Shown: one piece after another, positions 16,425 to 25,529 of the stretch
Layout: every line of letters begins with the position of its first letter
Numbering within the stretch: the stretch's first letter is position 1
NCBI RefSeq assembly: GCF_000721175.1
Contig: NZ_JOEZ01000001.1
Span: 124,001-188,000 of the forward strand
DNA from: Streptomyces anulatus
GTDB lineage: Bacteria; Actinomycetota; Actinomycetes; Streptomycetales; Streptomycetaceae
Reading direction: 5' to 3'
DNA: 64,000 nt
Notes under the pieces: generated by a model
Told to the model about the DNA's origin: nothing
Seen by the model: only the letters and a program-made list of their open reading frames with translations
Database searches by the model: none
Translations under genes and position numbers: made by a program

Positions 16425-16430
16425 TAAAGT
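16425..16430 (+). promoter_or_regulatory. Candidate -10 box of the SpoIIE-type gene, leaderless
   Basis: TAAAGT ends 6 nt before the ATG at 16437, the spacing expected if transcription begins at the start codon. No purine-rich ribosome site other than GGGG is present. Confidence 0.35.
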
Positions 16431-16436
16431 GGGGCA

Positions 16437-18563
16437 ATGCGCACCGAGGAAGTCCTGGCCGCGATCGCGACGGGCCTGTGGCGCTGGGACAACGCGGCCG
16501 GAACGGTCACGCTCGACGCGGAGGCGGCCCGGCTGCTCGGCCTCCCGCCCGAGCCCGGCAGCTACCGGGAAGCCGCCGTGCGCTCGCGTTTCCACCCGGT
16601 CGACTGGAACGAGATCTACGGGGTGGTGAACCTCGCGGTCACCGAGGGAACCCTCGCCGAGGCGCGGCTGCGGATCGTGGACGAGCGCGGGCAGGTCCTC
16701 CGTATCGTCCGCAGCCGCTCCAAGCCGGTCGTCCCGCCGGGCCAGGACGTCGGGAGCTACGTCCTCATCGGCACGCTCCAGGAGGTCGCCGAGCCGCAGC
16801 CCGGCTCCACCGACGCCGTCCACACGCCGATCACCGGGGACTGGCGCCGTTCCCGGGAGGCGTTCCTGCTGGACGCCGGGCGCGCGCTGGCCGAGGCCCG
16901 GTCCACCGCGGAGGTGCTGCGGGTCGCCGCGTCGCTGTCCATGCCCGGCTTCTCCCCGGACGGCCTCGCGGTCTTCGGCTCCGCCGGGGAGCGGCTGACG
17001 ATCATCGGGCACCACGGGCACACCACCGAGGACGAGGAACCCTTCACCGACATGCCCCTGGAGACCGACTACCCGGCCGCCGAGGTCGTCCGCACCGGCC
17101 GCGCGATCTACCTCCCCTCCCCCGAGGAGTACCGCCGCCGCTACCCGGCCACCTGGCCGCTCGCCCGGCGCTTCGGGCGTCAGTCCTGGGCCTTCCTGCC
17201 CCTGGTGTCCTCCGGCCGCACGATGGGCGCCTGGATGGCCGGGTTCCGGCATCCGGTGGGGTTCTCCCCGGACGAGCGCGCGGTGCTCTCGACGGTCGCC
17301 CGGATGCTCGCCCAGGCCCTGGCCCGCGCCGGGGTGGCCGAGACGGAACGCGAGCTGTCGCTCGGCCTCCAGCGCTCGATGATGCCGACGCTCGGCCCGG
17401 ACATCCCCGGCATGACGGTGGCCGCGCGGTACGTGCCGACCGGCGGCGGACTCCAGGTGGGCGGCGACTGGTACGACATGATCCCGCTGCCCAACGGCCG
17501 CATCGCCCTGGTCATCGGCGACGTCCAGGGCCACGACGTGCGGGCCGCCGGGCTGATGGGCCAGCTCCGCATCGCCCTGCGCGCCTACGCCTCCGAGGGG
17601 CACCGGCCGGACGCGGTGCTCGCCCGGGCCTCGCGCTTCCTGTCCGGGCTCACCGACGCGTACGAGAGCGTCGAGGGCGACGAGGAACCCGCGGCGCCGC
17701 GCTTCGCGACCTGCCTGTACGCGGAGGTGGACCCGGAGGCCGGGACCCTGGACATCGCCCGCGCCGGCCACCCCGACCCGGTGGTGATCAGCGCCGACGG
17801 GACCGCGGTGATCCGGCAGACGGCCGGCGGGCTGCCGCTCGGGATCGAGACGGACTCCGACTACCCCACCACCCGCGTGGTCCTGGAACCCGGCGAGACG
17901 ATCATGCTGTGCACGGACGGCCTCATCGAGACCGGCGGGCACGACCTGGCCACCGGCTGGACCCGGCTGCGCCCCGTCCTGGAGGAGCCGGCCGAGGACC
18001 TGGAGCAGCTGGCGGACGCCCTGGTCCAAGCCGTGCACGGGCCGACCTCGCACTACACGACGGGGCCGCTCGCGGACCGGCGGGAGGACGACATCGCGGT
18101 CCTGATCCTGCGGCGCGAGAGCACCCCCGCCCGGGAGGCGCCGCCGCGCCGCAGCGTCCTGACCATCGCGCAGGCCGAACCCGAGCGGGTCTCGGTCGGC
18201 CGGCAGCTCGTGCGCGAGCTGCTGCACGACTGGATCGATCCCGAGCAGGTCGACTCGGCGGTCCTGATGGTCTCCGAGATGGCCACCAACGTGCTCGTCC
18301 ACACGGACGGGGACGCGCTGATGGTGGCGGAGGTCTCCGGCGAGCGGGGGGAGCGGCGGCTGCGCGTCGAGGTCGCCGACGCCAGTGACGAACTGCCGCA
18401 CAAACGGCGGCCGGGCGAGATGGCGTCCAGCGGGCGGGGTCTGGTGCTGATGGAGATGCTGGCGGACGCGTGGGGGGTGGACCCTCGCGGGGAGGGCAAG
18501 TCGATCTGGTTCGAGCTGTCCGAGTCGGCCGCCTCGGAGCGGTTGGCGAAGGCCGCGTCCTGA
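16437..18563 (+). CDS. PAS-GAF-SpoIIE/PP2C phosphatase with C-terminal HATPase domain
   Basis: 708 residues. Order: a PAS-like sensor (about 1-110, LAAIATGLWRWDNAAG), a GAF domain (about 135-295), a SpoIIE-type PP2C (about 310-560) and an RsbW-like ATPase (about 585-705). The PP2C shows ERELSLGLQRSMMP, VGGDWYDM, IGDVQGHD, ATCLYAEVD, ARAGHPDPV and LCTDGLIE. The ATPase shows SEMATNVLVHT and SGRGLVLMEMLADAWG. Such proteins combine, in one chain, the phosphatase that activates anti-anti-sigma factors and the kinase that inactivates them. No membrane helix is present. It probably senses an intracellular signal and feeds a partner-switching sigma system; none of the partners is adjacent. Confidence 0.93.
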   Translation: MRTEEVLAAIATGLWRWDNAAGTVTLDAEAARLLGLPPEPGSYREAAVRSRFHPVDWNEIYGVVNLAVTEGTLAEARLRIVDERGQVLRIVRSRSKPVVPPGQDVGSYVLIGTLQEVAEPQPGSTDAVHTPITGDWRRSREAFLLDAGRALAEARSTAEVLRVAASLSMPGFSPDGLAVFGSAGERLTIIGHHGHTTEDEEPFTDMPLETDYPAAEVVRTGRAIYLPSPEEYRRRYPATWPLARRFGRQSWAFLPLVSSGRTMGAWMAGFRHPVGFSPDERAVLSTVARMLAQALARAGVAETERELSLGLQRSMMPTLGPDIPGMTVAARYVPTGGGLQVGGDWYDMIPLPNGRIALVIGDVQGHDVRAAGLMGQLRIALRAYASEGHRPDAVLARASRFLSGLTDAYESVEGDEEPAAPRFATCLYAEVDPEAGTLDIARAGHPDPVVISADGTAVIRQTAGGLPLGIETDSDYPTTRVVLEPGETIMLCTDGLIETGGHDLATGWTRLRPVLEEPAEDLEQLADALVQAVHGPTSHYTTGPLADRREDDIAVLILRRESTPAREAPPRRSVLTIAQAEPERVSVGRQLVRELLHDWIDPEQVDSAVLMVSEMATNVLVHTDGDALMVAEVSGERGERRLRVEVADASDELPHKRRPGEMASSGRGLVLMEMLADAWGVDPRGEGKSIWFELSESAASERLAKAAS

Positions 18564-18637
18564 CGTCCCTCGTGCTCCCCTGGCCCTCGCGGCCCGGCCT
18601 CCGCAGCGCCCGGGCCCGCCTCCGTAACGGTTCGTCC

Positions 18638-19744
18638 TCAAGCGCCGGAGGGGCTGGTCTCACCGCCGGGCGGACCGGAGGCACCGCCGGGCGGGCCCGC
18701 AGGCGTCCCGAACCCGTTGCGCAGCTCGCCCAGGACGCCGAAGGCCGCCGCGCACAGGGGTACGGCCAGCAGCATGCCGAGCAGGCCCGCCACGCTCGCT
18801 CCCGCCGTCAGCGCGATCATGATCATGGCGGGGTGCATCTGGACCGTACGGCTCTGGATCATCGGCTGGAGCACATGCCCCTCCAGCGCCTGGACCGCGA
18901 GCACCACACCCAGGGCCCACAGCGCGATCACGAACCCCCGGTCGGCAAGCGCGACCAGCACCGCCACCGCGCCGGAGAGGAACGCCCCGAGGTACGGGAT
19001 GTACGCGCCGACGAACACCAGCGCGCCGAGCCCCACCGCCCCCGGAACGTCCAGGATCAGCAGGCCCACGGTGATGCACACGGCGTCGATCAGGGCGATG
19101 AACGTGGTGCCGCGCATGAAGCCCTCGACGGCCTCGAACGCCCGGCGCCCCATGGCCTCCACCAGGTCCCCGGTGCCGCGCGGGGCCACCGCGTGGGCCA
19201 GGTTCACCGCGCGGTCCGAGTCGCGCAGGAAGAAGAAGGTCAGCAGCAGGGCCAGCACACTGGTCGCCACCAGCGAACCGACCAGGCTGATGCCGCTGAG
19301 CAGACCGCCCGCCGCGCTCGCCCCGAACTTCTCGACCAGGTTCTTCGCGTTGTCGGCCAGGTCGTCGACGTCCGTGGCCCCGGCGATGTCCAGATGGTCG
19401 ACGACCCACTGGCCGGTGTCCTTCAGCGAGGAGACGATCTGGGGGCCGGAGTCGACGAGGGCGGTGACCACGATGTACCCGGCGCCGCCGACCACCGCGA
19501 CCAGGGCCGCGCAGGTCAGGCCCGCGGCCAGCGACCGGTTGATCCTGCGGGCGATCAGCCACCGGTGAACGGGTCCGAGCAGCGCTGTGCCGAGCAGGGC
19601 GAGCAGCACCGGGGTGACCGCGGTCTTCAGGGTGACGACCAGCCAGATCGCGACGGCGGCGACGCCCACGACGAGCAGGACGACACCGCACCAGGCTGCC
19701 ACGCGGCGGGCGCTCTGGGGAAGGAGGGGCTTGGGTGCGGGCAC
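18638..19744 (-). CDS. AI-2E family (PerM/YhhQ-like) transporter
   Basis: 368 residues with about eight membrane helices in the AI-2E/PerM arrangement. Two N-terminal pairs come first (CGVVLLVVGVAAVAIWLVV, VTPVLLALLGTALLG, AAGLTCAALVAVVGGAGYIV), then a soluble loop with the amphipathic DVDDLADNAKNLVEKFG stretch. The C-terminal helical block carries GAYIPYLGAFLSGAVAVLVAL and LQPMIQSRTVQMHPAM, the P-x-(I/V)-Q-S/G-R signature. Characterised members export autoinducer-2 or act as Na+/H+ antiporters; the substrate here is unknown. GTG 19744 is the only near start, but GGGAGG touches it, so translation may begin a little downstream. Confidence 0.9.
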   Translation of the reverse strand: MPAPKPLLPQSARRVAAWCGVVLLVVGVAAVAIWLVVTLKTAVTPVLLALLGTALLGPVHRWLIARRINRSLAAGLTCAALVAVVGGAGYIVVTALVDSGPQIVSSLKDTGQWVVDHLDIAGATDVDDLADNAKNLVEKFGASAAGGLLSGISLVGSLVATSVLALLLTFFFLRDSDRAVNLAHAVAPRGTGDLVEAMGRRAFEAVEGFMRGTTFIALIDAVCITVGLLILDVPGAVGLGALVFVGAYIPYLGAFLSGAVAVLVALADRGFVIALWALGVVLAVQALEGHVLQPMIQSRTVQMHPAMIMIALTAGASVAGLLGMLLAVPLCAAAFGVLGELRNGFGTPAGPPGGASGPPGGETSPSGA

Positions 19745-19786
19745 CCTCCCACCCGATCACGGTGCGCGACGGCTGTCCCGCCCGCC

Positions 19787-19833
19787 GCCCCCGTACGGGT
19801 GACGGTCCGTCACCCGGCCCGTACGGCGGGGGC
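19787..19833 (-). terminator. Hairpin downstream of the pirin gene
   Basis: GCCCCCGTACGGGTGACG (19787-19804) pairs with CGTCACCC...CCGTACGG...GGGGGC (19808-19833) around a short loop, with small bulges. It begins 3 nt after the pirin stop on that strand. Confidence 0.65.
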
Positions 19834-19835
19834 CG

Positions 19836-20792
19836 TCACATGCCGTGGACCGCCGGGACAGTGCCCAGGCGGCCGGCCTGGAAGTCCTCGAAGGCCTGCT
19901 TCAGTTCGGCCTGACTGTTCATCACGAACGGTCCGTAGTGCGCCATCGGCTCCCGGATCGGACGGCCGCCGAGCAGGACGACCTCCAGGTCCGGGGTGTT
20001 GCCGTCCTGCCGCTCGTCCGCGCGGACGGTCAGCGATCCGCCGGCCCCGAACACCGCGGTCCGGCCCATCGTGACGGGGCGGCGCTCCGCGCCGACCGTG
20101 CCGCGGCCGGCCAGGACGTACGCGAGGCCGTTGAAGTCCTCGCGCCACGGGAGGGTCACCTCGGCCCCGGGCCGGACGGTGGCGTGGATCATCGTGATCG
20201 GGGTGTGGGTGATGCCCGGGCCCTGGTGGCCGTCGAGCTCACCGGCGATGACCCGGAGCAGCGCGCCGCCGTCGGGGGAGGCGAGGAGCTGGACCTCGCC
20301 GCCGCGGATGTCCTGGTAGCGCGGGGCCATCATCTTGTCGGCCTTGGGCAGGTTCACCCAGAGCTGGAGGCCGTGGAAGAGGCCGCCGGACATGACGAGC
20401 GACTCCGGCGGGGCCTCGATGTGCAGCAGTCCCGAGCCGGCGGTCATCCACTGGGTGTCGCCGTTCTCGATGGTGCCGCCACCACCGTTGGAGTCCTGGT
20501 GGACGAAGGTCCCGTCGATCAGGTACGTGACGGTCTCGAAGCCGCGGTGCGGGTGCCAGGGGGTGCCCTTCGGCTCGCCGGCGGCGTACTCCACCTCACC
20601 CATCTGGTCCATCATGATGAACGGGTCGAGGTGCCGGTAGTCGATCCCCGCGAACGCACGGCGGACGGGGAAGCCCTCGCCCTCGAATCCGCTCGGCGCG
20701 GTCGTGACGGCGAGCACGGGACGGGCCGCGGCGTCACCCGAAGCGGCGACCTTGGGCAGGGTCAGCGGGTTGTCGACGGTCACTGCGGGCAT
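19836..20792 (-). CDS. Pirin family protein (bicupin)
   Basis: A 318-residue bicupin. The N-terminal cupin carries the pirin metal site WHPHRGFETVTYLIDG with a second His in HQDSNGG and Glu in HIEAP; the C-terminal cupin covers TMIHATVRPGAEVTLPWRED and beyond. Pirins bind Fe and either act as quercetin 2,3-dioxygenases or modulate partners; in Streptomyces a pirin affects central carbon flux. ATG 20792 is preferred because GGAGG lies about 9 nt upstream; a GTG three codons earlier is too close to that site. A short A/T-rich palindrome upstream suggests regulation. Confidence 0.93.
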   Translation of the reverse strand: MPAVTVDNPLTLPKVAASGDAAARPVLAVTTAPSGFEGEGFPVRRAFAGIDYRHLDPFIMMDQMGEVEYAAGEPKGTPWHPHRGFETVTYLIDGTFVHQDSNGGGGTIENGDTQWMTAGSGLLHIEAPPESLVMSGGLFHGLQLWVNLPKADKMMAPRYQDIRGGEVQLLASPDGGALLRVIAGELDGHQGPGITHTPITMIHATVRPGAEVTLPWREDFNGLAYVLAGRGTVGAERRPVTMGRTAVFGAGGSLTVRADERQDGNTPDLEVVLLGGRPIREPMAHYGPFVMNSQAELKQAFEDFQAGRLGTVPAVHGM

Positions 20793-20822
20793 GGGAGCCA
20801 CCTCCGGGCGAGTGTTCTGCGA

Positions 20823-20836
20823 TCAATTTAGTTGAA
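20823..20836 (-). promoter_or_regulatory. Candidate operator in the pirin promoter
   Basis: TCAATTTAGTTGAA is an imperfect palindrome of the form TTCAA-N5-TTGA. It is unusually A/T-rich for this DNA, and such sites are typical of MarR/DUF24-type redox repressors. It lies about 31 nt before the pirin start. Confidence 0.4.
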
Positions 20837-20910
20837 TGATGAACATCCCGCAAGGCGTCGCGGATTCCCGGGGCGGCCACGCCGGTGGGCCCACCCGTGA
20901 CCCGACCGCG

Positions 20911-20943
20911 AAAAGGGTCCGCGCCACTCCCGGCACGGACCCT
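20911..20943 (-). terminator. Rho-independent-like terminator of the SseB gene
   Basis: AGGGTCCG (20914-20921) and CGGACCCT (20936-20943) form an 8-bp stem. On the minus strand the stem is followed by TTTT (20914-20911), a canonical terminator 49 nt after the gene's stop. Confidence 0.85.
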
Positions 20944-20991
20944 CCTCCGAACAGCGAAATCGCAGGTCACCGACCTGCCAAGACGTCCCGC

Positions 20992-21459
20992 CTACCCATA
21001 CATACGGCGCATCGCGAAGTCGACCATCTGCTCGACGGCCTTGGCGTCGAAGACCATCCGGTGATCACCCTCCATGTCCAGGACGAAGCCGTAGCCCGTC
21101 GGCAGCAGGTCGATCACCTCGGCCCCCGTGATCACGAAGTACTTGGACTCCTTGCCCGCGTACCGTCGCAACTCCTTGAGCGTGGTGAACATCGGGATCA
21201 CAGGCTGCTGCGTGTTGTGCAGCGCCAGGAACCCGGGGTTTTCACCGCGCGGGCAGTAGACCTTCGACGTGGCGAAGATCTGCTGGAAGTCCTCGGCGGA
21301 GAGGGAGCCGGTGGTGAAGGCCCGTACCGCGTCGGCCAGGGAGGGCGGCGACGGTTCCGGATACAGCGGATGCTCCCCGTAACCGCCGCCCATCTGACCC
21401 ATCTGGCCCATCTGACCCATCTGCTGCTGAGCACCAGGGTTCTGGTCGTAGCCGTACAT
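20992..21459 (-). CDS. SseB-domain protein
   Basis: 155 residues. A Gln/Met/Gly-rich N-terminus (MGQMGQMGQM, from four 9-bp repeats at 21391-21426) precedes an SseB N-terminal-like domain: VYCPRGENPGFLAL, QPVIPMFTTLKELRRYAG, YFVITGAEVIDLLPTGYGFVLD. The domain is common and often multicopy in Streptomyces, including type VII secretion loci; its biochemical role is unsettled. ATG 21459 is chosen because it begins MYGYDQNPG directly; the two codons further upstream have no ribosome site. It is divergent from fadE. Confidence 0.82.
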   Translation of the reverse strand: MYGYDQNPGAQQQMGQMGQMGQMGGGYGEHPLYPEPSPPSLADAVRAFTTGSLSAEDFQQIFATSKVYCPRGENPGFLALHNTQQPVIPMFTTLKELRRYAGKESKYFVITGAEVIDLLPTGYGFVLDMEGDHRMVFDAKAVEQMVDFAMRRMYG

Positions 21460-21508
21460 GCTGCAAAGAGTAATCGGACACATCTACGGCTTGAGGGGTT
21501 GCACCTTA

Positions 21509-21524
21509 TTACTGACGGGTAGCA
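21509..21524 (+). promoter_or_regulatory. Candidate operator upstream of fadE
   Basis: TTACTGACGGGTAGCA contains the imperfect palindrome TACTGAC-GGGTA. Similar TACY-(N)-RGTA sites occur upstream of actinobacterial fatty-acid oxidation genes bound by TetR-type regulators. It lies 103 nt before the start codon, so the identification is only suggestive. Confidence 0.35.
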
Positions 21525-21626
21525 TCATCGTAGAGGTCAGCTGATGGACCAACGCCTGCCTGTCGCCCGACCCGCATCACTCCCCGGGGCGCTGTGCGCC
21601 ACTGCTATTGATTACGGAGCCTTCCC

Positions 21627-23453
21627 ATGGGGCACTACAAGTCGAATCTCCGCGACATCGAGTTCAACCTCTTCGAGGTCCTCGGGCGCGACGAGGTGTA
21701 CGGCACCGGTCCGTTCGCCGAGATGGACGTCGACACCGCGAAGAGCATCCTGGACGAGATCGCCCGCCTCGCGGAGAACGAGCTCGCCGACTCCTACGCC
21801 GACGCCGACCGCAACCCGCCGGTCTTCGACCCGGAGACGAAGACCGCCCCGGTCCCGGCGAGCTTCAAGAAGTCGTACCAGGCCTTCATGGACTCCGAGT
21901 ACTGGCGCCTGGGCCTCCCCGAGGAGGTCGGCGGCACCACCTCCCCCCGCTCCCTGATCTGGGGCTACGCGGAGCTGCTGCTCGGCTCGAACCCGGCCGT
22001 GTGGATGTACTCCTCCGGCCCGGCGTTCGCCGGCATCCTCTTCGACGAGGGCAACGACGAGCAGAAGAAGATCGCGGAGATCGCCGTCGAGAAGCAGTGG
22101 GGCTCGACGATGGTGCTGACCGAGCCGGACGCCGGCTCCGACGTCGGCGCCGGCCGGACGAAGGCCGTCCAGCAGGACGACGGCTCCTGGCACATCGAGG
22201 GTGTGAAGCGCTTCATCACCTCGGGCGAGCACGACATGTCCGAGAACATCCTCCACTACGTGCTGGCCCGCCCCGAGGGCGCCGGCCCCGGCACCAAGGG
22301 CCTCTCGCTCTTCCTGGTCCCGAAGTTCCACTTCGACTGGACCACCGGCGAGCTGGGCGAGCGCAACGGCGTGTACGCGACGAACGTCGAGCACAAGATG
22401 GGCCTCAAGGCCTCCAACACCTGCGAGATGACGTTCGGCGACCAGCACCCCGCCAAGGGCTGGCTGATCGGCGACAAGCACGACGGCATCCGCCAGATGT
22501 TCCGCATCATCGAGTTCGCCCGCATGATGGTCGGCACGAAGGCCATCGCCGCCCTCTCCGCCGGCTACCTGAACGCCCTGGAGTACGCCAAGGAGCGCGT
22601 CCAGGGTCCGGACCTGGCGAACTTCATGGACAAGACGGCGCCCAAGGTCACCATCACGCACCACCCCGACGTGCGCCGCTCGCTCATGACGCAGAAGGCG
22701 TACGCCGAGGGCATGCGCTCCCTCGTGCTGTACACCGCCTCCGTGCAGGACGCGATCCAGGAGCAGGAGGCCGCGGGTGAGGACGCCAAGGCGCTGAACG
22801 GCCTCAACGACCTGCTGCTGCCGATCGTCAAGGGCTACGGCTCCGAGAAGTCCTACGAGCAGCTCGCCCAGTCGCTCCAGACCTTCGGCGGCTCCGGCTA
22901 CCTCCAGGAGTACCCGGTCGAGCAGTACATCCGGGACGCCAAGATCGACACCCTCTACGAGGGCACCACGGCGATCCAGGGCCAGGACTTCTTCTTCCGG
23001 AAGATCGTCCGCGACCAGGGCGCCTCCCTCAACACGCTCTCCGAGGAGATCAAGAAGTTCCTCGCGGGCGCCCAGGGCAACGAGGAGCTGGCCCCCGCGC
23101 TGGACTCGCTCGCCAAGGCTGTCGTGGACCTGGAGGCGATCGTCGGCACGATGATCACCGACCTCACCGCGACCGGCGAGGACGTCAAGAACATCTACAA
23201 GGTCGGGCTCAACACCACCCGCCTGCTGATGGCCTCCGGCGATGTCGTCGTCGGCTACCTGCTGCTCAAGGGCGCGGCCGTGGCGGCCGAGAAGCTGCCG
23301 ACCGCCTCCGCCAAGGACGTCGCCTTCTACCAGGGCAAGATCGCCGCCGCGAAGTTCTTCGCCGCGAACGTCCTGCCGGGCGTCTCGACCGAGCGCGCGC
23401 TCGCCGAGTCGATCGACAACTCCCTGATGGAGCTGGACGAGGCCGCGTTCTAG
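21627..23453 (+). CDS. fadE: Acyl-CoA dehydrogenase (FadE type)
   Basis: 608 residues, the long FadE class rather than the ~385-residue short form. An N-terminal extension [20 protein letters not shown] is shared by actinobacterial long-chain enzymes. The core has [15 protein letters not shown] (FAD/substrate loop), ITSGEHDM, the [21 protein letters not shown] helix, [23 protein letters not shown] and [13 protein letters not shown], where the Glu is in the place of the catalytic base. It oxidises acyl-CoA to the trans-2-enoyl form in beta-oxidation, passing electrons to ETF. ATG 21627 has ACGGAG upstream. It is monocistronic with its own terminator. Confidence 0.95.
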   Translation: MGHYKSNLRDIEFNLFEVLGRDEVYGTGPFAEMDVDTAKSILDEIARLAENELADSYADADRNPPVFDPETKTAPVPASFKKSYQAFMDSEYWRLGLPEEVGGTTSPRSLIWGYAELLLGSNPAVWMYSSGPAFAGILFDEGNDEQKKIAEIAVEKQWGSTMVLTEPDAGSDVGAGRTKAVQQDDGSWHIEGVKRFITSGEHDMSENILHYVLARPEGAGPGTKGLSLFLVPKFHFDWTTGELGERNGVYATNVEHKMGLKASNTCEMTFGDQHPAKGWLIGDKHDGIRQMFRIIEFARMMVGTKAIAALSAGYLNALEYAKERVQGPDLANFMDKTAPKVTITHHPDVRRSLMTQKAYAEGMRSLVLYTASVQDAIQEQEAAGEDAKALNGLNDLLLPIVKGYGSEKSYEQLAQSLQTFGGSGYLQEYPVEQYIRDAKIDTLYEGTTAIQGQDFFFRKIVRDQGASLNTLSEEIKKFLAGAQGNEELAPALDSLAKAVVDLEAIVGTMITDLTATGEDVKNIYKVGLNTTRLLMASGDVVVGYLLLKGAAVAAEKLPTASAKDVAFYQGKIAAAKFFAANVLPGVSTERALAESIDNSLMELDEAAF

Positions 23454-23481
23454 GGAATCGCCCGCCTGTTTCGTCGAACAC

Positions 23482-23516
23482 GCGCCGCCATCCGGAATTC
23501 GTTCGGGTGGCGGCGC
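23482..23516 (+). terminator. Terminator of fadE
   Basis: GCGCCGCCATCCG (23482-23494) and CGGGTGGCGGCGC (23504-23516) form a 13-bp stem with one G-U pair and a 9-nt loop, 28 nt after the fadE stop. Confidence 0.8.
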
Positions 23517-23575
23517 TGTCGTATCAGCTGGGTACGCTGAGTGCACGGGCCAGGATCCCTTCCATGGGAGGAACC

Positions 23576-23692
23576 ATGACCGCCGAGGCACAGTCCGAAG
23601 CGTCGCAGCAGCGGCGCACCAACCCCGGGTGGCCGGTCCCGCCACCGGACGGCTACACCGTGGACGACCTGACCTCGATCGACGAGCTGTAG
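23576..23692 (+). CDS. 38-residue ORF resembling a truncated Uma2-family N-terminus
   Basis: ATG 23576 has a strong GGGAGG site 7 nt upstream and encodes 38 residues: MTAEAQSEASQQRR, then NPGWPVPPPDGYTVDDL and TSIDEL before TAG. The PPPDGYTVDDL phrase is how many Streptomyces Uma2-family (restriction-endonuclease-fold) proteins begin; there it is followed by LPPHTELIDG, absent here. Either a frameshift or early stop has truncated such a gene to its first exposed segment, or this is a genuine small protein. It is located 122 nt after fadE and 59 nt before the aminopeptidase gene. Confidence 0.5.
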   Translation: MTAEAQSEASQQRRTNPGWPVPPPDGYTVDDLTSIDEL

Positions 23693-23751
23693 GGCCACCG
23701 ATCCCCCGGTCACCGGATACCGGATCCCGGGTTCTCGTTACAGTGAAGAAC

Positions 23752-25050
23752 ATGAGTTCCCCTCTCCGGTTCGACCGCGCGCACACCGATGACCTGATGT
23801 CCTTCCTGGCGGCCAGCCCGTCCCCGTACCACGCCGTGGCGAACGCCGCCGCGCTGCTGGAGGAGGCCGGCTTCCGGCAGGTCGAGGAGACCGCCGCCTG
23901 GGACGCGTCGGCCGGTGGGAAGTACGTGCTGCGCGGCGGGGCGATCGTCGCCTGGTACGTGCCGGAGGGCGCGCAGGCGCACACTCCGTTCCGGATCGCC
24001 GGTGCGCACACCGACTCCCCGAACCTCCGGGTGAAGCCGCTGCCCGACACCGGCGCGCACGGCTGGCGCCAGATCGCCGTCGAGGTCTACGGCGGCACCC
24101 TGCTGAACACCTGGCTCGACCGGGACCTCGGCCTGGCCGGGCGGATCTCGCTGCGGGACGGCACGCACCGGCTGGTCAACATCGACCGGGCGCTCCTGCG
24201 GGTGCCGCAGCTGGCCGTGCACCTGGACCGGTCTGCCAACACCGAGGGGCTCAAGCTCGACCGGCAGAAGCACATGCAGCCGATCTGGGGGCTCGGCGAC
24301 GTCGAGGAGGGCGACCTGATCCGCTTCGTCGCCGAGGAGGCGGGCGTCGACGCGGAGGACGTCACCGGCTGGGACCTGATGCCGCACGCCATCGAGCCGC
24401 CCTCCTACCTGGGCCGGGACCGGGAGCTGGTGGCCGGGCCCCGGATGGACAACCTCCTGTCGGTGCACGCCGCGACCGCCGCCCTGGCCGCCGTCGCCGG
24501 GCAGCCCGACGCGGACATCCCGTTCATCCCGGTGCTCGCGGCCTTCGACCACGAGGAGAACGGCTCGCAGTCCGACACCGGCGCCGACGGGCCGCTGCTC
24601 GGATCGGTGCTGGAGCGCTCGGTGTTCGCGCGCGGCGGCACGTACGAGGACCGCGCCCGCGCCTTCGCCGGCACGGTCTGCCTCTCGTCCGACACCGGCC
24701 ACGCCGTACACCCCAACTACGCGGAGCGGCACGACCCGACGCACCACCCGGTCGCCAACGGCGGGCCGATCCTCAAGGTCAACGTCAACATGCGGTACGC
24801 CACCGACGGCAGCGGCCGTGCCGTGTTCGCCGCGGCCTGCGAGAAGGCGGGCGTGCCGTGGCAGAGCTTCGTGTCCAACAACGCGATGCCCTGCGGCACC
24901 ACGATCGGGCCGATCACGGCGGCCCGGCACGGCATCCAGACCGTGGACATCGGCGTGGCGATCCTCTCGATGCACAGCGCGCGTGAGCTGTGCGGCGCCG
25001 ACGACCCGTATCTGCTGGCGAACGCGCTCGCCTCGTTCCTCGCGGGCTGA
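23752..25050 (+). CDS. M18 family aminopeptidase
   Basis: A 432-residue tetrahedral aminopeptidase of the M18 (aspartyl aminopeptidase / DAP2) family. The dinuclear metal site is visible: GAHTDSPNLRVKP (His and Asp), PRMDNLLSVHA (bridging Asp), DHEENGSQS (catalytic Glu and metal Glu), SSDTGHAVHPNY and the final ILSMHSARELCGADD (His). It removes N-terminal acidic or other residues from peptides in the cytoplasm, probably downstream of the proteasome and other proteases. ATG 23752 follows GAAGAA; the frame is open further upstream without a site. It is monocistronic. Confidence 0.96.
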   Translation: MSSPLRFDRAHTDDLMSFLAASPSPYHAVANAAALLEEAGFRQVEETAAWDASAGGKYVLRGGAIVAWYVPEGAQAHTPFRIAGAHTDSPNLRVKPLPDTGAHGWRQIAVEVYGGTLLNTWLDRDLGLAGRISLRDGTHRLVNIDRALLRVPQLAVHLDRSANTEGLKLDRQKHMQPIWGLGDVEEGDLIRFVAEEAGVDAEDVTGWDLMPHAIEPPSYLGRDRELVAGPRMDNLLSVHAATAALAAVAGQPDADIPFIPVLAAFDHEENGSQSDTGADGPLLGSVLERSVFARGGTYEDRARAFAGTVCLSSDTGHAVHPNYAERHDPTHHPVANGGPILKVNVNMRYATDGSGRAVFAAACEKAGVPWQSFVSNNAMPCGTTIGPITAARHGIQTVDIGVAILSMHSARELCGADDPYLLANALASFLAG

Positions 25051-25159
25051 GGGCTCTCAGCCGCCACCCAAGCGCCTCCGCGCACATGGTTGTTGCCGGG
25101 CCGGGTACGCGACCCGTACACCGGCCCGGATTCACCGGGCGGTCGAGGAGGCGGAATTC

Positions 25160-25381
25160 ATGGGACTCGGAGGATGCATTCTCCTGATCGGTGGGGGCGC
25201 GATCCTGGCGTTCGCCACGGACTGGAAGATGGACACCGTCAATGTCGACCTGGTCGGCTGGATCATGATGCTTGTCGGCCTCGTCGGGGTCTTCGTCTAC
25301 ATGAGCATCGCGCGGCGCCGCCGTATGGTCGTGCCGCCCACCACCACGGTCGTCCAGGACGACGAGCAGCGCTACCACTGA
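25160..25381 (+). CDS. DUF6458-type small two-helix membrane protein
   Basis: 73 residues: GGCILLIGGGAILAFATDW (helix 1), a WKMDTVNVDLVGW loop, IMMLVGLVGVFVYMSI (helix 2), and a basic cytoplasmic tail RRRRMV ending QDDEQRYH. The NVDLVGWIMMLVGL pattern is the DUF6458 hallmark. Site AGGAGG at 25146. Function is unknown; many copies exist per actinobacterial genome. Confidence 0.85.
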   Translation: MGLGGCILLIGGGAILAFATDWKMDTVNVDLVGWIMMLVGLVGVFVYMSIARRRRMVVPPTTTVVQDDEQRYH

Positions 25382-25529
25382 CGACCGGCGCGACGACCGG
25401 TCCGCGTGGACGGCCGAAAGCCGTCACCGGGTCGATCGGCGCTGCTTCGGACCTGCGGAATCCCCGATATTCTGGGTCGGATCCCGCGCCCCCACCGTGG
25501 GTGCGTCCCGCCCGGAAGGGGAGCCGCTC

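Noticed and set aside
21612..24050. 812-residue minus-strand frame
   Set aside because: Antisense to fadE and the aminopeptidase gene, both of which have clear motifs; no ribosome site or domain on the minus strand.
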